DNA of 64,000 bases from JANQJA01 sp040880285 (GTDB lineage: Bacteria; Pseudomonadota; Gammaproteobacteria; Pseudomonadales; Azotimanducaceae), in the NCBI GenBank assembly GCA_040880285.1, contig JBBDIT010000022.1:92700-156699 (forward strand), in the 5' to 3' direction. Shown here piece by piece: positions 36,501 through 44,595 of the stretch. The notes under the pieces were generated by a model. It saw only the letters and a list, made by a program, of their open reading frames with translations. It was not told the DNA's origin and made no database searches. How positions within the stretch are numbered: the stretch's first letter is position 1; the number at the start of each line of letters is the position of its first letter. The translations under genes and the position numbers were made by a program.

Positions 36501-36707
36501 GCTACCGATTATCAGTTTGATTCCGCAGTCTCCTGCGGCCATATAGGCTTTGACCACACCGGCCATGGAACACTCGTCAGTGATGGCGATGGCGGAGTAA
36601 CCAAGCACAGCGGCCTGGGATACCAGCTCATGCGGATGGGAAGCCCCCCTCAAGAACGAGTAGTTGGTAATGCAATGAAGTTCTGCATAACGTGGTGAGA
36701 GTGACAT
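33588..36707 (-). CDS. dnaE2: Error-prone DNA polymerase DnaE2 (ImuC)
   Basis: A 1039-residue C-family polymerase of the DnaE2/ImuC type, used for mutagenic lesion bypass with ImuA and ImuB. Order: PHP domain (starting YAELHCITNYSFLRGASHP), polymerase core with GRGSAANSAVC and the catalytic PDIDVDF near residue 375, FQVESRAQ, then helix-hairpin-helix and OB-fold (LFLTLEDEYENINVVIW). Its length, about 1040, is shorter than replicative DnaE. The ATG at 36707 is used; eight further upstream codons would cross the LexA box. Two LexA boxes lie just upstream. imuA-imuB are 20 kb away instead of adjacent. The 3' end is the source of the fragment at 32752. Confidence 0.95.
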   Translation of the reverse strand: MSLSPRYAELHCITNYSFLRGASHPHELVSQAAVLGYSAIAITDECSMAGVVKAYMAAGDCGIKLIIGSEFQLDDGVHLVLLATNRVSYGQICNLITVGRRRTEKGEYRLSMQDLTYGFDQCLAIWLPKVANATVRDTSAIGCKLKQWFRERLWLGVEIFPDGHDIACYEQAFELSKQLGIPMTATGDVHMHHPDRKPLQDVVSAVRMGQSVRLAGKLLYANREKYLRPLSVLARLYPPALLEESARIADLCRFSLSELRYEYPQELVPPHLSPSQYLRQLVEAGVKKRWPEGESCETRALIEKELGLIAGLGYEFYFLTVFDIVQFAKSEGILCQGRGSAANSAVCFCLEITEVDPVKISLLFERFISKERNEPPDIDVDFEHERREEVIQYIYKKYGRHRAAIAATVITYRPKSAVRDVGKALGMDSQLIDHLARSLSWWDKREELLARFEEAGINPRNPVIARFITLVQQILGFPRHLSQHVGGFVISSGPLSYLVPLENAAMKDRTIIQWDKDDLESLGLLKVDVLALGMLTAIRKSLALVNAYRNTDLSLSSIPPEDAETYQMLQKGDSIGVFQVESRAQISMLPRLKPKNFYDLVIEVAIVRPGPIQGNMVHPYLKRRNGEETVTYANDAVRSVLERTLGVPIFQEQVIKLAVVAAGFTPGEADQLRRAMAAWKRRGGLEGFQQKLIDGMLVRGHEREFAERIFEQIKGFGDYGFPESHSASFALLVYFSAWLKRHEPAAFYCGLLNSQPMGFYSPSQLVQDARRHRIEVRPVDVFQSEWESTLEVARDAGASQPSIRLGFNRIKGLKFDTALRIIHARNDSPPQSIHDLARTARIDRYDLTRLTEAGAFKLMSGHRYQTHWDALGILPATPLPGLDQPEEKCAGQRQVYLPPPTEADDLRADYTSLGLTLGRHPMAMLRENAPFDRLKTARDLSLFNHGRFVQIAGIVTGRQRPSSASGVLFLTLEDEYENINVVIWTRILERYRRAIIQGRLLKIKGVIEREQAVIHVVAGHVEDLTSYLEQLSLKSRDFR

Positions 36708-36719
36708 TGTGCCATAATA

Positions 36720-36735
36720 CTGTGTATACATACAG
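36720..36735. promoter_or_regulatory. LexA (SOS) box upstream of dnaE2
   Basis: CTGTGTATACATACAG fits the gammaproteobacterial consensus CTGT-N8-ACAG exactly and lies 13 bases upstream of the dnaE2 start. Confidence 0.88.
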
Positions 36736-36737
36736 GC

Positions 36738-36753
36738 CTATGAATATATACAG
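36738..36753. promoter_or_regulatory. Second, degenerate LexA box upstream of dnaE2
   Basis: CTATGAATATATACAG differs from CTGT-N8-ACAG at one core base. It begins two bases after the first box (18-base period), suggesting cooperative LexA binding. Confidence 0.65.
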
Positions 36754-36815
36754 TATTATAGAGGCTGGCAACAATCACAGTCTGGGGCCGCTCAGACCCG
36801 CTGAAGGGCGCCTGC

Positions 36816-37448
36816 CTACAGGAAGCGGGGCATCTGCTCTGGAGGGGCCGCCAGTACACCTTCTTCAACCAACCGCTGCGCCAGCACTTCGATATTTTCA
36901 TCCAGATACTGCAGCACTGCCCGGTCATCGTCAGGATCCCAGTCATAGCGCGCCATCTCCTCGGTCACGAAATCGACCGATTTGCCCTGCAGCAGGGTAC
37001 GGTACGCCGCCAACACACCTCCTGTGCGCTGGGCACCGGCAGAACAATGCACCAACACCGGTTCACCCCTGCCTACAGACTCGTGAATCTGGCGAATGGC
37101 TGAGACATAACTCTCAATATCACCGGTCCCATTACCATTCAAAGGAAAACGATACTGGGTGATTCCCAGCTGCTCGATGGCTGACATTTCGGCGAGGATA
37201 TTCGGCTTGTCTTCGAAGTACTGCAGGTCGATAACGACCTTGATCTTGTTTTCCTCAAGCACGCGTGACACCAGTGTGCCATGCAGCTGGCCGCTTCGAT
37301 ATATTTCACCTTGCTCCACCACGCCGAATCGTTTTGGAAATACCTGGTAGTGGAAAAATTCCTTCCACACGGCCCCGACCGAGATGACCGCGATCAATGT
37401 CACGGCAGCTACCAGCGCCAGCTTTTTAAAATGGGCCATCCGACTCAT
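36816..37448 (-). CDS. Membrane-anchored dual-specificity/tyrosine phosphatase-like protein
   Basis: About 210 residues. An N-terminal membrane helix (KKLALVAAVTLIAVISVGAV) is followed by a cysteine-phosphatase domain, probably periplasmic. The catalytic loop is VHCSAGAQRTGG (C-x5-R), and FPLNGNGTGD is a plausible general-acid loop. It starts EQGEIYRSGQL, as in DSP proteins acting on phosphotyrosine or inositol phosphates. Start uncertain: ATG at 37448 or 37439; a longer frame reaches 37523. It is upstream of dnaE2 on the same strand, but the LexA boxes lie between them. No partner kinase is seen. Confidence 0.8.
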   Translation of the reverse strand: MSRMAHFKKLALVAAVTLIAVISVGAVWKEFFHYQVFPKRFGVVEQGEIYRSGQLHGTLVSRVLEENKIKVVIDLQYFEDKPNILAEMSAIEQLGITQYRFPLNGNGTGDIESYVSAIRQIHESVGRGEPVLVHCSAGAQRTGGVLAAYRTLLQGKSVDFVTEEMARYDWDPDDDRAVLQYLDENIEVLAQRLVEEGVLAAPPEQMPRFL

Positions 37449-37656
37449 CCATAACCGTTTTATCCTGGCCAAGTTTATCAGGATCATATCCGCGAGTAAC
37501 CTTGCGACAGTCGCCTGGGCCACGCTTTACAAAATAACCAACCAACATTTATGCATTCTTAATACTTGTTTATTTTGCCTTAATCCACCGAACCTAAACT
37601 CCTGCCCGTTGGTGTTGGTACGACCGACATGATATCCAAATCTAACAGGAGTGATT

Positions 37657-39387
37657 ATGAACCAGATGGGCAAAAAAGTGCTGATGGCCCTTGTAGTGGC
37701 CGGTTTCATTGCGGGTTGTGATAGCGGGGACATTAATATTGAGCCCACCACCATTGATAACTCGGTGGACAATTCAACCTCAGGCAGTGGCGCCGGTACG
37801 ACTAATCCGTGTGCGGCTTATTCCAACAGCGGGGGGCAGACGATCCAGGGTTCTTATGATGGACTCGATTGTACTTATGCGCCGTCATTTGTCGATGTCG
37901 GCAACAACCTGTCGACTGACCTGACTTTGCCGCGGCTGCCCGATGGCGGCGTGCACCTCTTTCAGGGGAGCCTGTTTGTAGGCGAAAGTTTTGACTCCGA
38001 TGCGGAGCTCACGGCGGCCGGCATCGCCGAGGGTGGAGACGGGCCTGTTTTGACTGTCGAAGCGGGTGTCACGGTCGCCTTTGCGGGTGAGACCAACTTC
38101 ATACAGATTAACCGCGGTTCGCAGGTTTTTGCTGTTGGTACGCTCACTTCACCGATCACATTTACCTCGCAGTCTGATGTTGAAAGCAGGCGCACGGTTG
38201 CAAGCGGCGGTGCGCCCACGCTTGCCTATAACGCGATTACCGAATGGGGCGGCATGGTGATTAACGGTTTTGGCATTACCAATGCCTGCTCCTACACGGG
38301 TACGCGGACGTTTGATGCAGATGGCGTACCTGACGATAGTGGTATCGAGTTGGCCGCGCCATGCCACGTCGAAGCAGAAGGAAGTGAGGGCGCAACCGAG
38401 TCCCACTACGGTGGCGACAATAACGCGGACAACTCCGGGCGACTTGAATATGTGCGTGTCAAGCATACCGGCGGTCAAGTCGTTGAAGGTGATGACCTGA
38501 ACGGAATCGCGTTTGATGCGGTCGGTCGGACCACGATTGTTCGAAATCTAGAGATTTACTCCACGTTCGACGATGGCATCGAGATCTTCGGTGGTGAGGT
38601 GAGCATTGAGAACTTTGTCGCGCTTTATGTACGGGATGACTCGATTGATCTTGATAACGGCTGGGCCGGTTCCATCACGAATGCCCTTGTCATTCAGGAT
38701 GCAACCACCGGGGCACACTGTATCGAGTCGGATGGTATTGGCAGTTACAGCAGCCTTGATCAGGCCACCCGGGATGATTTCATCGCCCGGGGCCTCAATA
38801 CCCGTGCCAGGATTTCTAACCTGACCTGTCTCATTTCGGCTGAAGATGCCGCCTCAAATACGCCTCACGATCGGGGTACCGGGTGGCGAATTCGTGAGGC
38901 ACATTTCCCGAGAATATCGGACACCATGGTTGTACCCGTAGGACCAGATTCTGCAGAGAACAACTATTGCCTGCGAATCGATAACACTGAAACCCTGCAA
39001 GCAGCGCAGGACGGCGACATCATGTTCTCCAGCGTGTTGTTCGCGCCGTGTCCCGATCGTACCAATGGTGGTGTCCTGCCTAACGGTATGACTGTCGAAG
39101 CCTGGGCCGCAGCCAACGGCGCCCAGTTTGCCACCGCAGCGTCAAATCTCGATCCCACTGCCACTGCCGATACCGGGCTCGTCTTGCTGGAAGGGTCTCC
39201 TGCAATCTACAGCGTTCCTTTTGCGACGATGGTGGTTGACTCAGCGGCACCAACCATCGCTGCACCAGCGAGCCACATCGGCGCAGTGTTAATGTCCGAT
39301 GACTGGACAACTAACTGGACCTACGGGATCCATCCCGGATTGCGTGCGCCAGACTCTGAAACCGATGGTCTTCTCTGGTTCGAATAA
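37657..39387 (+). CDS. Large lipoprotein, probable right-handed beta-helix
   Basis: A 576-residue lipoprotein: signal peptide with lipobox FIAGC (Cys 21), then a Ser/Thr/Asn-rich linker. The long body has repeated beta-helix-like turns such as LEYVRVKHTGG, LNGIAFDAVGRTTIVRNLEI, DDGIEIFGGEVSIENFVAL and DDSIDLDNGWAGSITNALV. No catalytic motif was recognised. ATG at 37657 has AGGAG five bases upstream. It lies 37 bases before a TonB-dependent receptor on the same strand, so a role in capturing the receptor's ligand at the cell surface is likely by analogy, not proven. The 208 bases before it hold no gene or clear Fur box. Confidence 0.8.
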   Translation: MNQMGKKVLMALVVAGFIAGCDSGDINIEPTTIDNSVDNSTSGSGAGTTNPCAAYSNSGGQTIQGSYDGLDCTYAPSFVDVGNNLSTDLTLPRLPDGGVHLFQGSLFVGESFDSDAELTAAGIAEGGDGPVLTVEAGVTVAFAGETNFIQINRGSQVFAVGTLTSPITFTSQSDVESRRTVASGGAPTLAYNAITEWGGMVINGFGITNACSYTGTRTFDADGVPDDSGIELAAPCHVEAEGSEGATESHYGGDNNADNSGRLEYVRVKHTGGQVVEGDDLNGIAFDAVGRTTIVRNLEIYSTFDDGIEIFGGEVSIENFVALYVRDDSIDLDNGWAGSITNALVIQDATTGAHCIESDGIGSYSSLDQATRDDFIARGLNTRARISNLTCLISAEDAASNTPHDRGTGWRIREAHFPRISDTMVVPVGPDSAENNYCLRIDNTETLQAAQDGDIMFSSVLFAPCPDRTNGGVLPNGMTVEAWAAANGAQFATAASNLDPTATADTGLVLLEGSPAIYSVPFATMVVDSAAPTIAAPASHIGAVLMSDDWTTNWTYGIHPGLRAPDSETDGLLWFE

Positions 39388-39424
39388 TTCGTGGCATTTA
39401 CTTACAGCATTGCGAGGGGACAGT

Positions 39425-42112
39425 ATGAAACGAGTTAGTGAGTTGAGCGCTGCGTCAGCACTGGTTATTTGGATTGGCGCGGTTTTAGGTTCAGGAGCAA
39501 TCAGTTCAGGAACTCTCGCGGCGGAAATGGAGGAAGTTGTCGTGCAGGCGCGGTTGCAGAATTCAGCGGAGGCACTGGTTAGCGAGCGCATGAATGACGA
39601 CGTCGCAACAGATCTGCTTGGCGCTGAAATGATCAGCCGGGTAGGGGATTCTAACGTGGCCGCGGCGTTGCGCCGTATCGCCGGGCTTACCCTGGTGGAC
39701 GATAAGTTCATTTACGTTCGGGGGCTTGGTGAGCGATATTCCAGTTCGACCTTGAACAGAGCGAGCATTCCGTCACCGGATCTGACTCGAAATGTCATCC
39801 CACTCGATATCTTTCCGACATCGATCGTGGAGTCCCTGGCTGTGCAGAAGGGCTACTCTCCGGACAAATCCGCATCATTCGGTGGTGGTAACGTCGACAT
39901 CAGAACCAAAGCGATACCGGATAGATTCACCTATTCGATTGAAGTTGGCGGCGGCTTAAACACGCAAAGCGACGGCGGTGTCATGACCTACAATGGTGGT
40001 AGTGATGACGATCTGGGCACCGATGACGGAACCCGCGCACTTCCATCTGCAATTGTTGACGGTATCGGTCGTTTCCTCGGTTCATTAGACAGGCAGGTGA
40101 TACTCAATACGTTGCGTCAGGAGGGTGATACAACCGCAACGCCCGCTGATGCGGCGGCGATCAATCGCGATCTGGCGCTGAATCTGAATCGGGATCTGTC
40201 TGTCGGTAGTGCCAGCGGCGATCCAGACTGGTCAATCAAAGGTAATGTCGGGACCAACTTCTATATTGATGACAACTGGGAGGCAGGTTTTCTGCTCGCT
40301 GGCGGCTACTCGACCAACTGGCGAAAAAGTGACTCCCTGTCGAAGGACTTCACCCAGCCGGAAGAACGGCAACAGCGTGAGTCGCGGTCGGTGCGTTCAG
40401 TCGACATAAATGCGAACCTGAATCTGGGTGTACGTTTTACCGATGAGCACCAGATTGCCACGACAACGTTATATATCCGAAACAGCGATGATGAGGTCTC
40501 GATGGTTGACCGGTTTAATGAAAACTTCCTGAAGTCGGATGGGCGTGGATTGCGAGACACCGTCTTGCGGTTTCAGGAACGTGATCTCATCGTAAACCAG
40601 GCCAAAGGTGAGCATTATTTGGGACAGAAGACCCGGTCCTATATCCCCTGGGTTCCTCTCTCTCTTATACCCGAGGATTTTCGCATCAGTTGGCAGTATT
40701 CAAAGGCCAATGCGACCACGTCGATCCCCAATGAAGTGGCAATTCGTTCGGGAACGTTGACTGATCCGGTCACTGCAGAAGTGCTTTCCTCTGCGGTACA
40801 GCTCAACCAGGGGGCGGAATATCGGTTTACAGACCTGAACGACGAGGTCATCGACTACAGCGGACAATTCACGCTGCCAATTTTGACTTCAATGTCTTCC
40901 ATTGAGATCAGTGGCGGTCTGTCTCACTCACAAAAGCAGCGGCTGTATCGTGAGACACGGCTGTCTCTGGTGCCTAATACGATTGCAGACGCTACGTTGT
41001 TATCAGAACCGTTTACGATCGTATTCTCGGATGAGAGCATCACTGATCCTGCCAACGACTATTCCCTCACGCTGAATCCAGGTGCGGCCAGAAGTTACAT
41101 TGCGGCAACGGTGGTCGATGCGGCATTTGGCAAGGTTGACTGGACCTGGAATGATACCTGGCGGGTTGCTGCTGGCGCGCGCTGGGAGTCATACAGACAG
41201 CTGGCGTTGCCCTTTAACATCTATGGCTACACAGTCGGTTCGCCCCAGGTCTCAATGGATTCCGTCGAACTGGAACAGGCAGTTCTTAAGGATGACACCT
41301 ACTATCCAGTAATCGCAATTACTTACATGACGGAATGGTGGGCCGAGGTATTCCAACTCAGAGTTGGTCTGAGCGAAACCGTGGTACGTCCGGACTTGCG
41401 TGAAATTACCGATGCCAGCTATCTGGATGCGCGGACAAATTTCCTGACTGCGGGCTGTCCGACTTGCGTACCCGCGGATGTTACCAATCTTGACCTTCGC
41501 GCCGAATGGTTTTTCTCGTCTGGTGACAATCTTACGGCTACATTTTTCGTAAAGGACCTGACCAATCCGATCGAATTCTTCGAAGTGCCAGCGAGCGATA
41601 CCAACCGCTCTCGCGAGATTGTGAATGCCGAATCGGGCAAGGTCAAAGGTATAGAGATCGAAGGCCTCAAGAGTCTGGCGTTTATGGGCGGACTCTTCGA
41701 AACCCTTTTTATACAGGGCAACTTTACTATCCAGGACTCTGAGCTGGTAGTGGGGTCACGAGCCAATGTGCCAACGAATCCGGTGAGGCCACTGGCAGGA
41801 GCCTCTGAGTATGTGGTTAACCTGCTCGTTGGCTTTGACTCGATGGATGGCAGTCATTCTGCCACACTGGTCTACAATGTCTTTGGCGAGCGATTATTCA
41901 CGGCCGGTCGTAATGGTGCACCAGATTCCTACGAGCAGCCATTCAATTCTGTTGACCTGACTTACAGCTGGTATCCCACGGAATCGCTAACGCTAAAAGC
42001 CAAGTTGAGCAATCTTTTGAATGAGACCGTGACCATCGAGTCGCTCGGCATAGAAACGTACAAGGAAAAACCCGGCATGAGCTTTGCGCTGAGTCTACAG
42101 TGGACATTGTGA
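39425..42112 (+). CDS. TonB-dependent outer-membrane receptor
   Basis: An 895-residue receptor. It has a signal peptide ending near SSGTLAA, a TonB-box-like EEVVVQA, a plug domain (AALRRIAGLTLVDDKFIYVRG, SPDKSASFGGGNVDIRTK) and a beta-barrel ending LSLQWTL, with aromatic-rich terminal strands such as DLTYSWYP. ATG at 39425 follows GGGGAC; the frame upstream is shadow of the lipoprotein gene. It imports an unknown ligand using TonB/ExbBD, which are not in the window. The plug type (RGLGERYSSSTLN) is common in receptors of marine proteobacteria for peptides or carbohydrates. The barrel lacks a recognisable siderophore motif. Confidence 0.92.
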   Translation: MKRVSELSAASALVIWIGAVLGSGAISSGTLAAEMEEVVVQARLQNSAEALVSERMNDDVATDLLGAEMISRVGDSNVAAALRRIAGLTLVDDKFIYVRGLGERYSSSTLNRASIPSPDLTRNVIPLDIFPTSIVESLAVQKGYSPDKSASFGGGNVDIRTKAIPDRFTYSIEVGGGLNTQSDGGVMTYNGGSDDDLGTDDGTRALPSAIVDGIGRFLGSLDRQVILNTLRQEGDTTATPADAAAINRDLALNLNRDLSVGSASGDPDWSIKGNVGTNFYIDDNWEAGFLLAGGYSTNWRKSDSLSKDFTQPEERQQRESRSVRSVDINANLNLGVRFTDEHQIATTTLYIRNSDDEVSMVDRFNENFLKSDGRGLRDTVLRFQERDLIVNQAKGEHYLGQKTRSYIPWVPLSLIPEDFRISWQYSKANATTSIPNEVAIRSGTLTDPVTAEVLSSAVQLNQGAEYRFTDLNDEVIDYSGQFTLPILTSMSSIEISGGLSHSQKQRLYRETRLSLVPNTIADATLLSEPFTIVFSDESITDPANDYSLTLNPGAARSYIAATVVDAAFGKVDWTWNDTWRVAAGARWESYRQLALPFNIYGYTVGSPQVSMDSVELEQAVLKDDTYYPVIAITYMTEWWAEVFQLRVGLSETVVRPDLREITDASYLDARTNFLTAGCPTCVPADVTNLDLRAEWFFSSGDNLTATFFVKDLTNPIEFFEVPASDTNRSREIVNAESGKVKGIEIEGLKSLAFMGGLFETLFIQGNFTIQDSELVVGSRANVPTNPVRPLAGASEYVVNLLVGFDSMDGSHSATLVYNVFGERLFTAGRNGAPDSYEQPFNSVDLTYSWYPTESLTLKAKLSNLLNETVTIESLGIETYKEKPGMSFALSLQWTL

Positions 42113-42127
42113 TTCCGGGATTGTCTC

Positions 42128-42931
42128 TTACTTGCCTTGCCAAAGGGGTTGTCGCTTCTCTGCAAAAGCACGCGGGCCCTCAACGGCATCGTCACTCAGC
42201 TGGCGGCGTCGTTCTGATTCATAAGCGGTGTAGAAGGCCTGGGGCAGGGGGTGGTCCAGACCACGCATAGTCGCCTCTTTGGTTGCCCTGACGGCAAGCG
42301 GAGCGCATCTTAATAGGTCTGGAAGCCACTCGTTTTCAACCACGCTTCGGAGTTTATCCGCTGGCACGACCTCATTGACCAGGCCAAGTTCATAAGCCCG
42401 CGCCGCGGGCATATGGCGCCCGGTGAGCATATATCCCATAGCGGGTTTCAGCCCAATTTGCCTCGGCAGGCGATGGACTCCTGCCGCGCCAGCGATCAAA
42501 CCCCGTCTGGGTTCAGGTAGCCCCAGCTCCGCATGATCGGCGGCGACAATAATGTCGCAAGCCATGGCAAGTTCGAGGCCTCCGCCCAGGGCAAAGCCAT
42601 TGACCATCGCGATCACAGGTTTGGGGAAATACCAGCGCTCTGTCAATGGCGTCGATGCTGCCGCCATCTGCCGCCACTTCGTTTTCTGTTCCGGGCTTGC
42701 ATCCCTTTCCATTGCACGGTGCTTAAGGTCTGCACCGGCGCAAAATGCTTTTTCTCCGGCACCTGTGATCACTGCTATCCAGATATCATCGTTTTGTTCG
42801 ACCTCATCGAAGTGAATCGACAGTTCATACCGCAGCTCGGGATTCAAGGAATTCATCGCCTCGGGGCGGTTCAGGGTAATCCAGGCGACATGATCGCCGA
42901 CTTCAAATTTGCTGGCCTTGAGTTCAATCAT
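42128..42931 (-). CDS. Enoyl-CoA hydratase/isomerase family protein
   Basis: A 267-residue crotonase. Oxyanion-hole segments are AFCAGADLKHRAME and NGFALGGGLELAMACDI, and the catalytic-Glu region is GLPEPRRGLIAGAAGVHRLP. The substrate is not determined. It converges with the TonB receptor (15-base gap) and diverges from an aldo/keto reductase. Unlike liuC it is not in an obvious pathway cluster. Confidence 0.9.
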   Translation of the reverse strand: MIELKASKFEVGDHVAWITLNRPEAMNSLNPELRYELSIHFDEVEQNDDIWIAVITGAGEKAFCAGADLKHRAMERDASPEQKTKWRQMAAASTPLTERWYFPKPVIAMVNGFALGGGLELAMACDIIVAADHAELGLPEPRRGLIAGAAGVHRLPRQIGLKPAMGYMLTGRHMPAARAYELGLVNEVVPADKLRSVVENEWLPDLLRCAPLAVRATKEATMRGLDHPLPQAFYTAYESERRRQLSDDAVEGPRAFAEKRQPLWQGK

Positions 42932-43025
42932 GATGTCATCCTGTAGTGTTGATCTGGTTGATTAACCGATAATAAGGTATGTTCGAAGTGTTAAGCCATC
43001 TCGCCAGGCAGCAAGGAGAAATACC

Positions 43026-43919
43026 ATGATCAAGCGAATCCCGTTTGGACATACCGGGCATGACAGTTCCCGTATTCTGTTTGGCGCCGCGGCACTAGGT
43101 GGAATGCGCCAGGAAAAGGCAGATCAGGTGCTACAGCTGGTGCTGGATCGTGGCGTGAACCACATTGACGTGGCGGCAAGCTATGGCGACGCTGAGGATC
43201 GCCTGGCACCCTTCCTTCAAGATCATCGCAGTGAATTTTTTCTGGCCACCAAAACCGGCGATCGTACCCGTGATGGTGCCAGGGCCAGTATTGAACGCTC
43301 CCTTTCACGTATGCAGGTTGAACAAATCGACCTGATTCAGTTCCATAACCTTGCCCGGGACGATGAATGGGAAACCGTGATGGGCGAAGATGGAGCGCTC
43401 AAGGCGGCTATCGAAGCGCGGGATGAGGGCCTGGTCCGATTTATCGGGGTAACCGGTCATGGTACACGCATCGCCGAAATGCACTTGAAGAGCCTGGCGC
43501 GGTTTGAATTCGATTCAGTACTCTGTCCCTACAGCCTGATGTCCATGCAGGATGCTCAATATGCCCGGGACTTCGAAGACCTTTATAAACGATGTCGTGA
43601 AAAAGGCGTTGCGATGCAAACCATCAAGTCCATCGCACGGCGACGATGGCGTGATGATGATCCGTCAAAAAGATTCAGCTGGTACGAACCGATTCGTGAG
43701 GAGGTTGGCATACGCCACGCAGTTCAATGGGTATTACGCCGTCCTTCGCTGTTTTTGAACAGCTCCAGCGATGCCACTTTGCTCAAAGCAATACTGGATG
43801 CCGCGGACGATTTCGATGAAACCCATGCAGATGGCGTAGAGGCAGAGATGGAAAAGGATGCGCACACACTTGCCCTCGAGCCACTCTTTGAGCGTGGCGT
43901 TATGGATGACGTGCGCTAA
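43026..43919 (+). CDS. Aldo/keto reductase (cytoplasmic)
   Basis: A 297-residue TIM-barrel oxidoreductase. HIDVAASYGDAE holds the catalytic Asp and Tyr, LATKTGDRTRDGA the catalytic Lys, and LIQFHNL the His region. AAGGAG lies seven bases before ATG 43026. It converges with larB, leaving four bases. Relatives reduce sugar-type carbonyls with NADPH. A second, exported aldo/keto reductase lies at the other side of the lar genes. Confidence 0.88.
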   Translation: MIKRIPFGHTGHDSSRILFGAAALGGMRQEKADQVLQLVLDRGVNHIDVAASYGDAEDRLAPFLQDHRSEFFLATKTGDRTRDGARASIERSLSRMQVEQIDLIQFHNLARDDEWETVMGEDGALKAAIEARDEGLVRFIGVTGHGTRIAEMHLKSLARFEFDSVLCPYSLMSMQDAQYARDFEDLYKRCREKGVAMQTIKSIARRRWRDDDPSKRFSWYEPIREEVGIRHAVQWVLRRPSLFLNSSSDATLLKAILDAADDFDETHADGVEAEMEKDAHTLALEPLFERGVMDDVR

Positions 43920-43923
43920 AGCA

Positions 43924-44586
43924 TTAGTCCTTCAGCTGATTCAGGATCCTGATGGCAGCACAGGCGGCGCCATAACCGTTATCGATATTAACCACCGTAA
44001 CGCCAGGCGCACAGCTCACCAACAGCGAATGTAAGGCGGTTTCTCCACCACGGACCATGCCGTAACCCACCGAGGTGGGGACCGCGATGATGGCGGCGTT
44101 TATCAGGCCGCCGAGCACTGTCGGTAAAGCCGCATCCATTCCCGCTACACAAATCGCAATCTTGTATTGGCGAATTTCTTCCAGCCTTTCCGTCAGGCGC
44201 CAGAGTCCGGCAACGCCAACATCGTCAATTACCAGGCTTGGATAGCCGTAGAATTCCAGGGTACGGCTCGCCTCCCTGGAAATCGGTGCGTCTGAGCTGC
44301 CACCCGAGACAATGGTCACCAACTTCTCGGCGATAATCGGCGGTGGCCGATAAAAAGCCGTTTCGGACAGGTCATCGTAGGTCAGCAAACCGGGATGACG
44401 ATCCTCCAGTTGCAAGTAAGTGGTCCTGGCAAGGCGTGTGAACAGCATGGGTTTCTCTTCCCGGCTGATCTGTGCGCAGATTGCCACCAATTGGTCCAGG
44501 GTTTTGCCGCTACAAAAAACCGCTTCAGCCAGGCCGGTTCGATTCTGGCGCTCGAAATCGAGCTTGATCTGGTCTTCGACTGACAT
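43924..44586 (-). CDS. larB: LarB, pyridinium-3,5-biscarboxylic acid mononucleotide synthase
   Basis: A 220-residue LarB: the first enzyme of nickel-pincer nucleotide synthesis, carboxylating nicotinic acid adenine dinucleotide and releasing AMP. The N-terminal segment ends FYRPPP. The C-terminal PurE-like domain carries VSGGSSDAPISREA, VAGMDAALPTVLGGL, VPTSVGYG and NIDNGYGAACAA. It follows larE by nine bases and is the last gene of the minus-strand group. Confidence 0.93.
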   Translation of the reverse strand: MSVEDQIKLDFERQNRTGLAEAVFCSGKTLDQLVAICAQISREEKPMLFTRLARTTYLQLEDRHPGLLTYDDLSETAFYRPPPIIAEKLVTIVSGGSSDAPISREASRTLEFYGYPSLVIDDVGVAGLWRLTERLEEIRQYKIAICVAGMDAALPTVLGGLINAAIIAVPTSVGYGMVRGGETALHSLLVSCAPGVTVVNIDNGYGAACAAIRILNQLKD

Positions 44587-44595
44587 AGGAGTAAC

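Noticed and set aside
36754..36815. Rho-independent terminator between the phosphatase and dnaE2
   Set aside because: A short GTCTG/CAGAC stem is present but there is no run of T residues after it on either strand.
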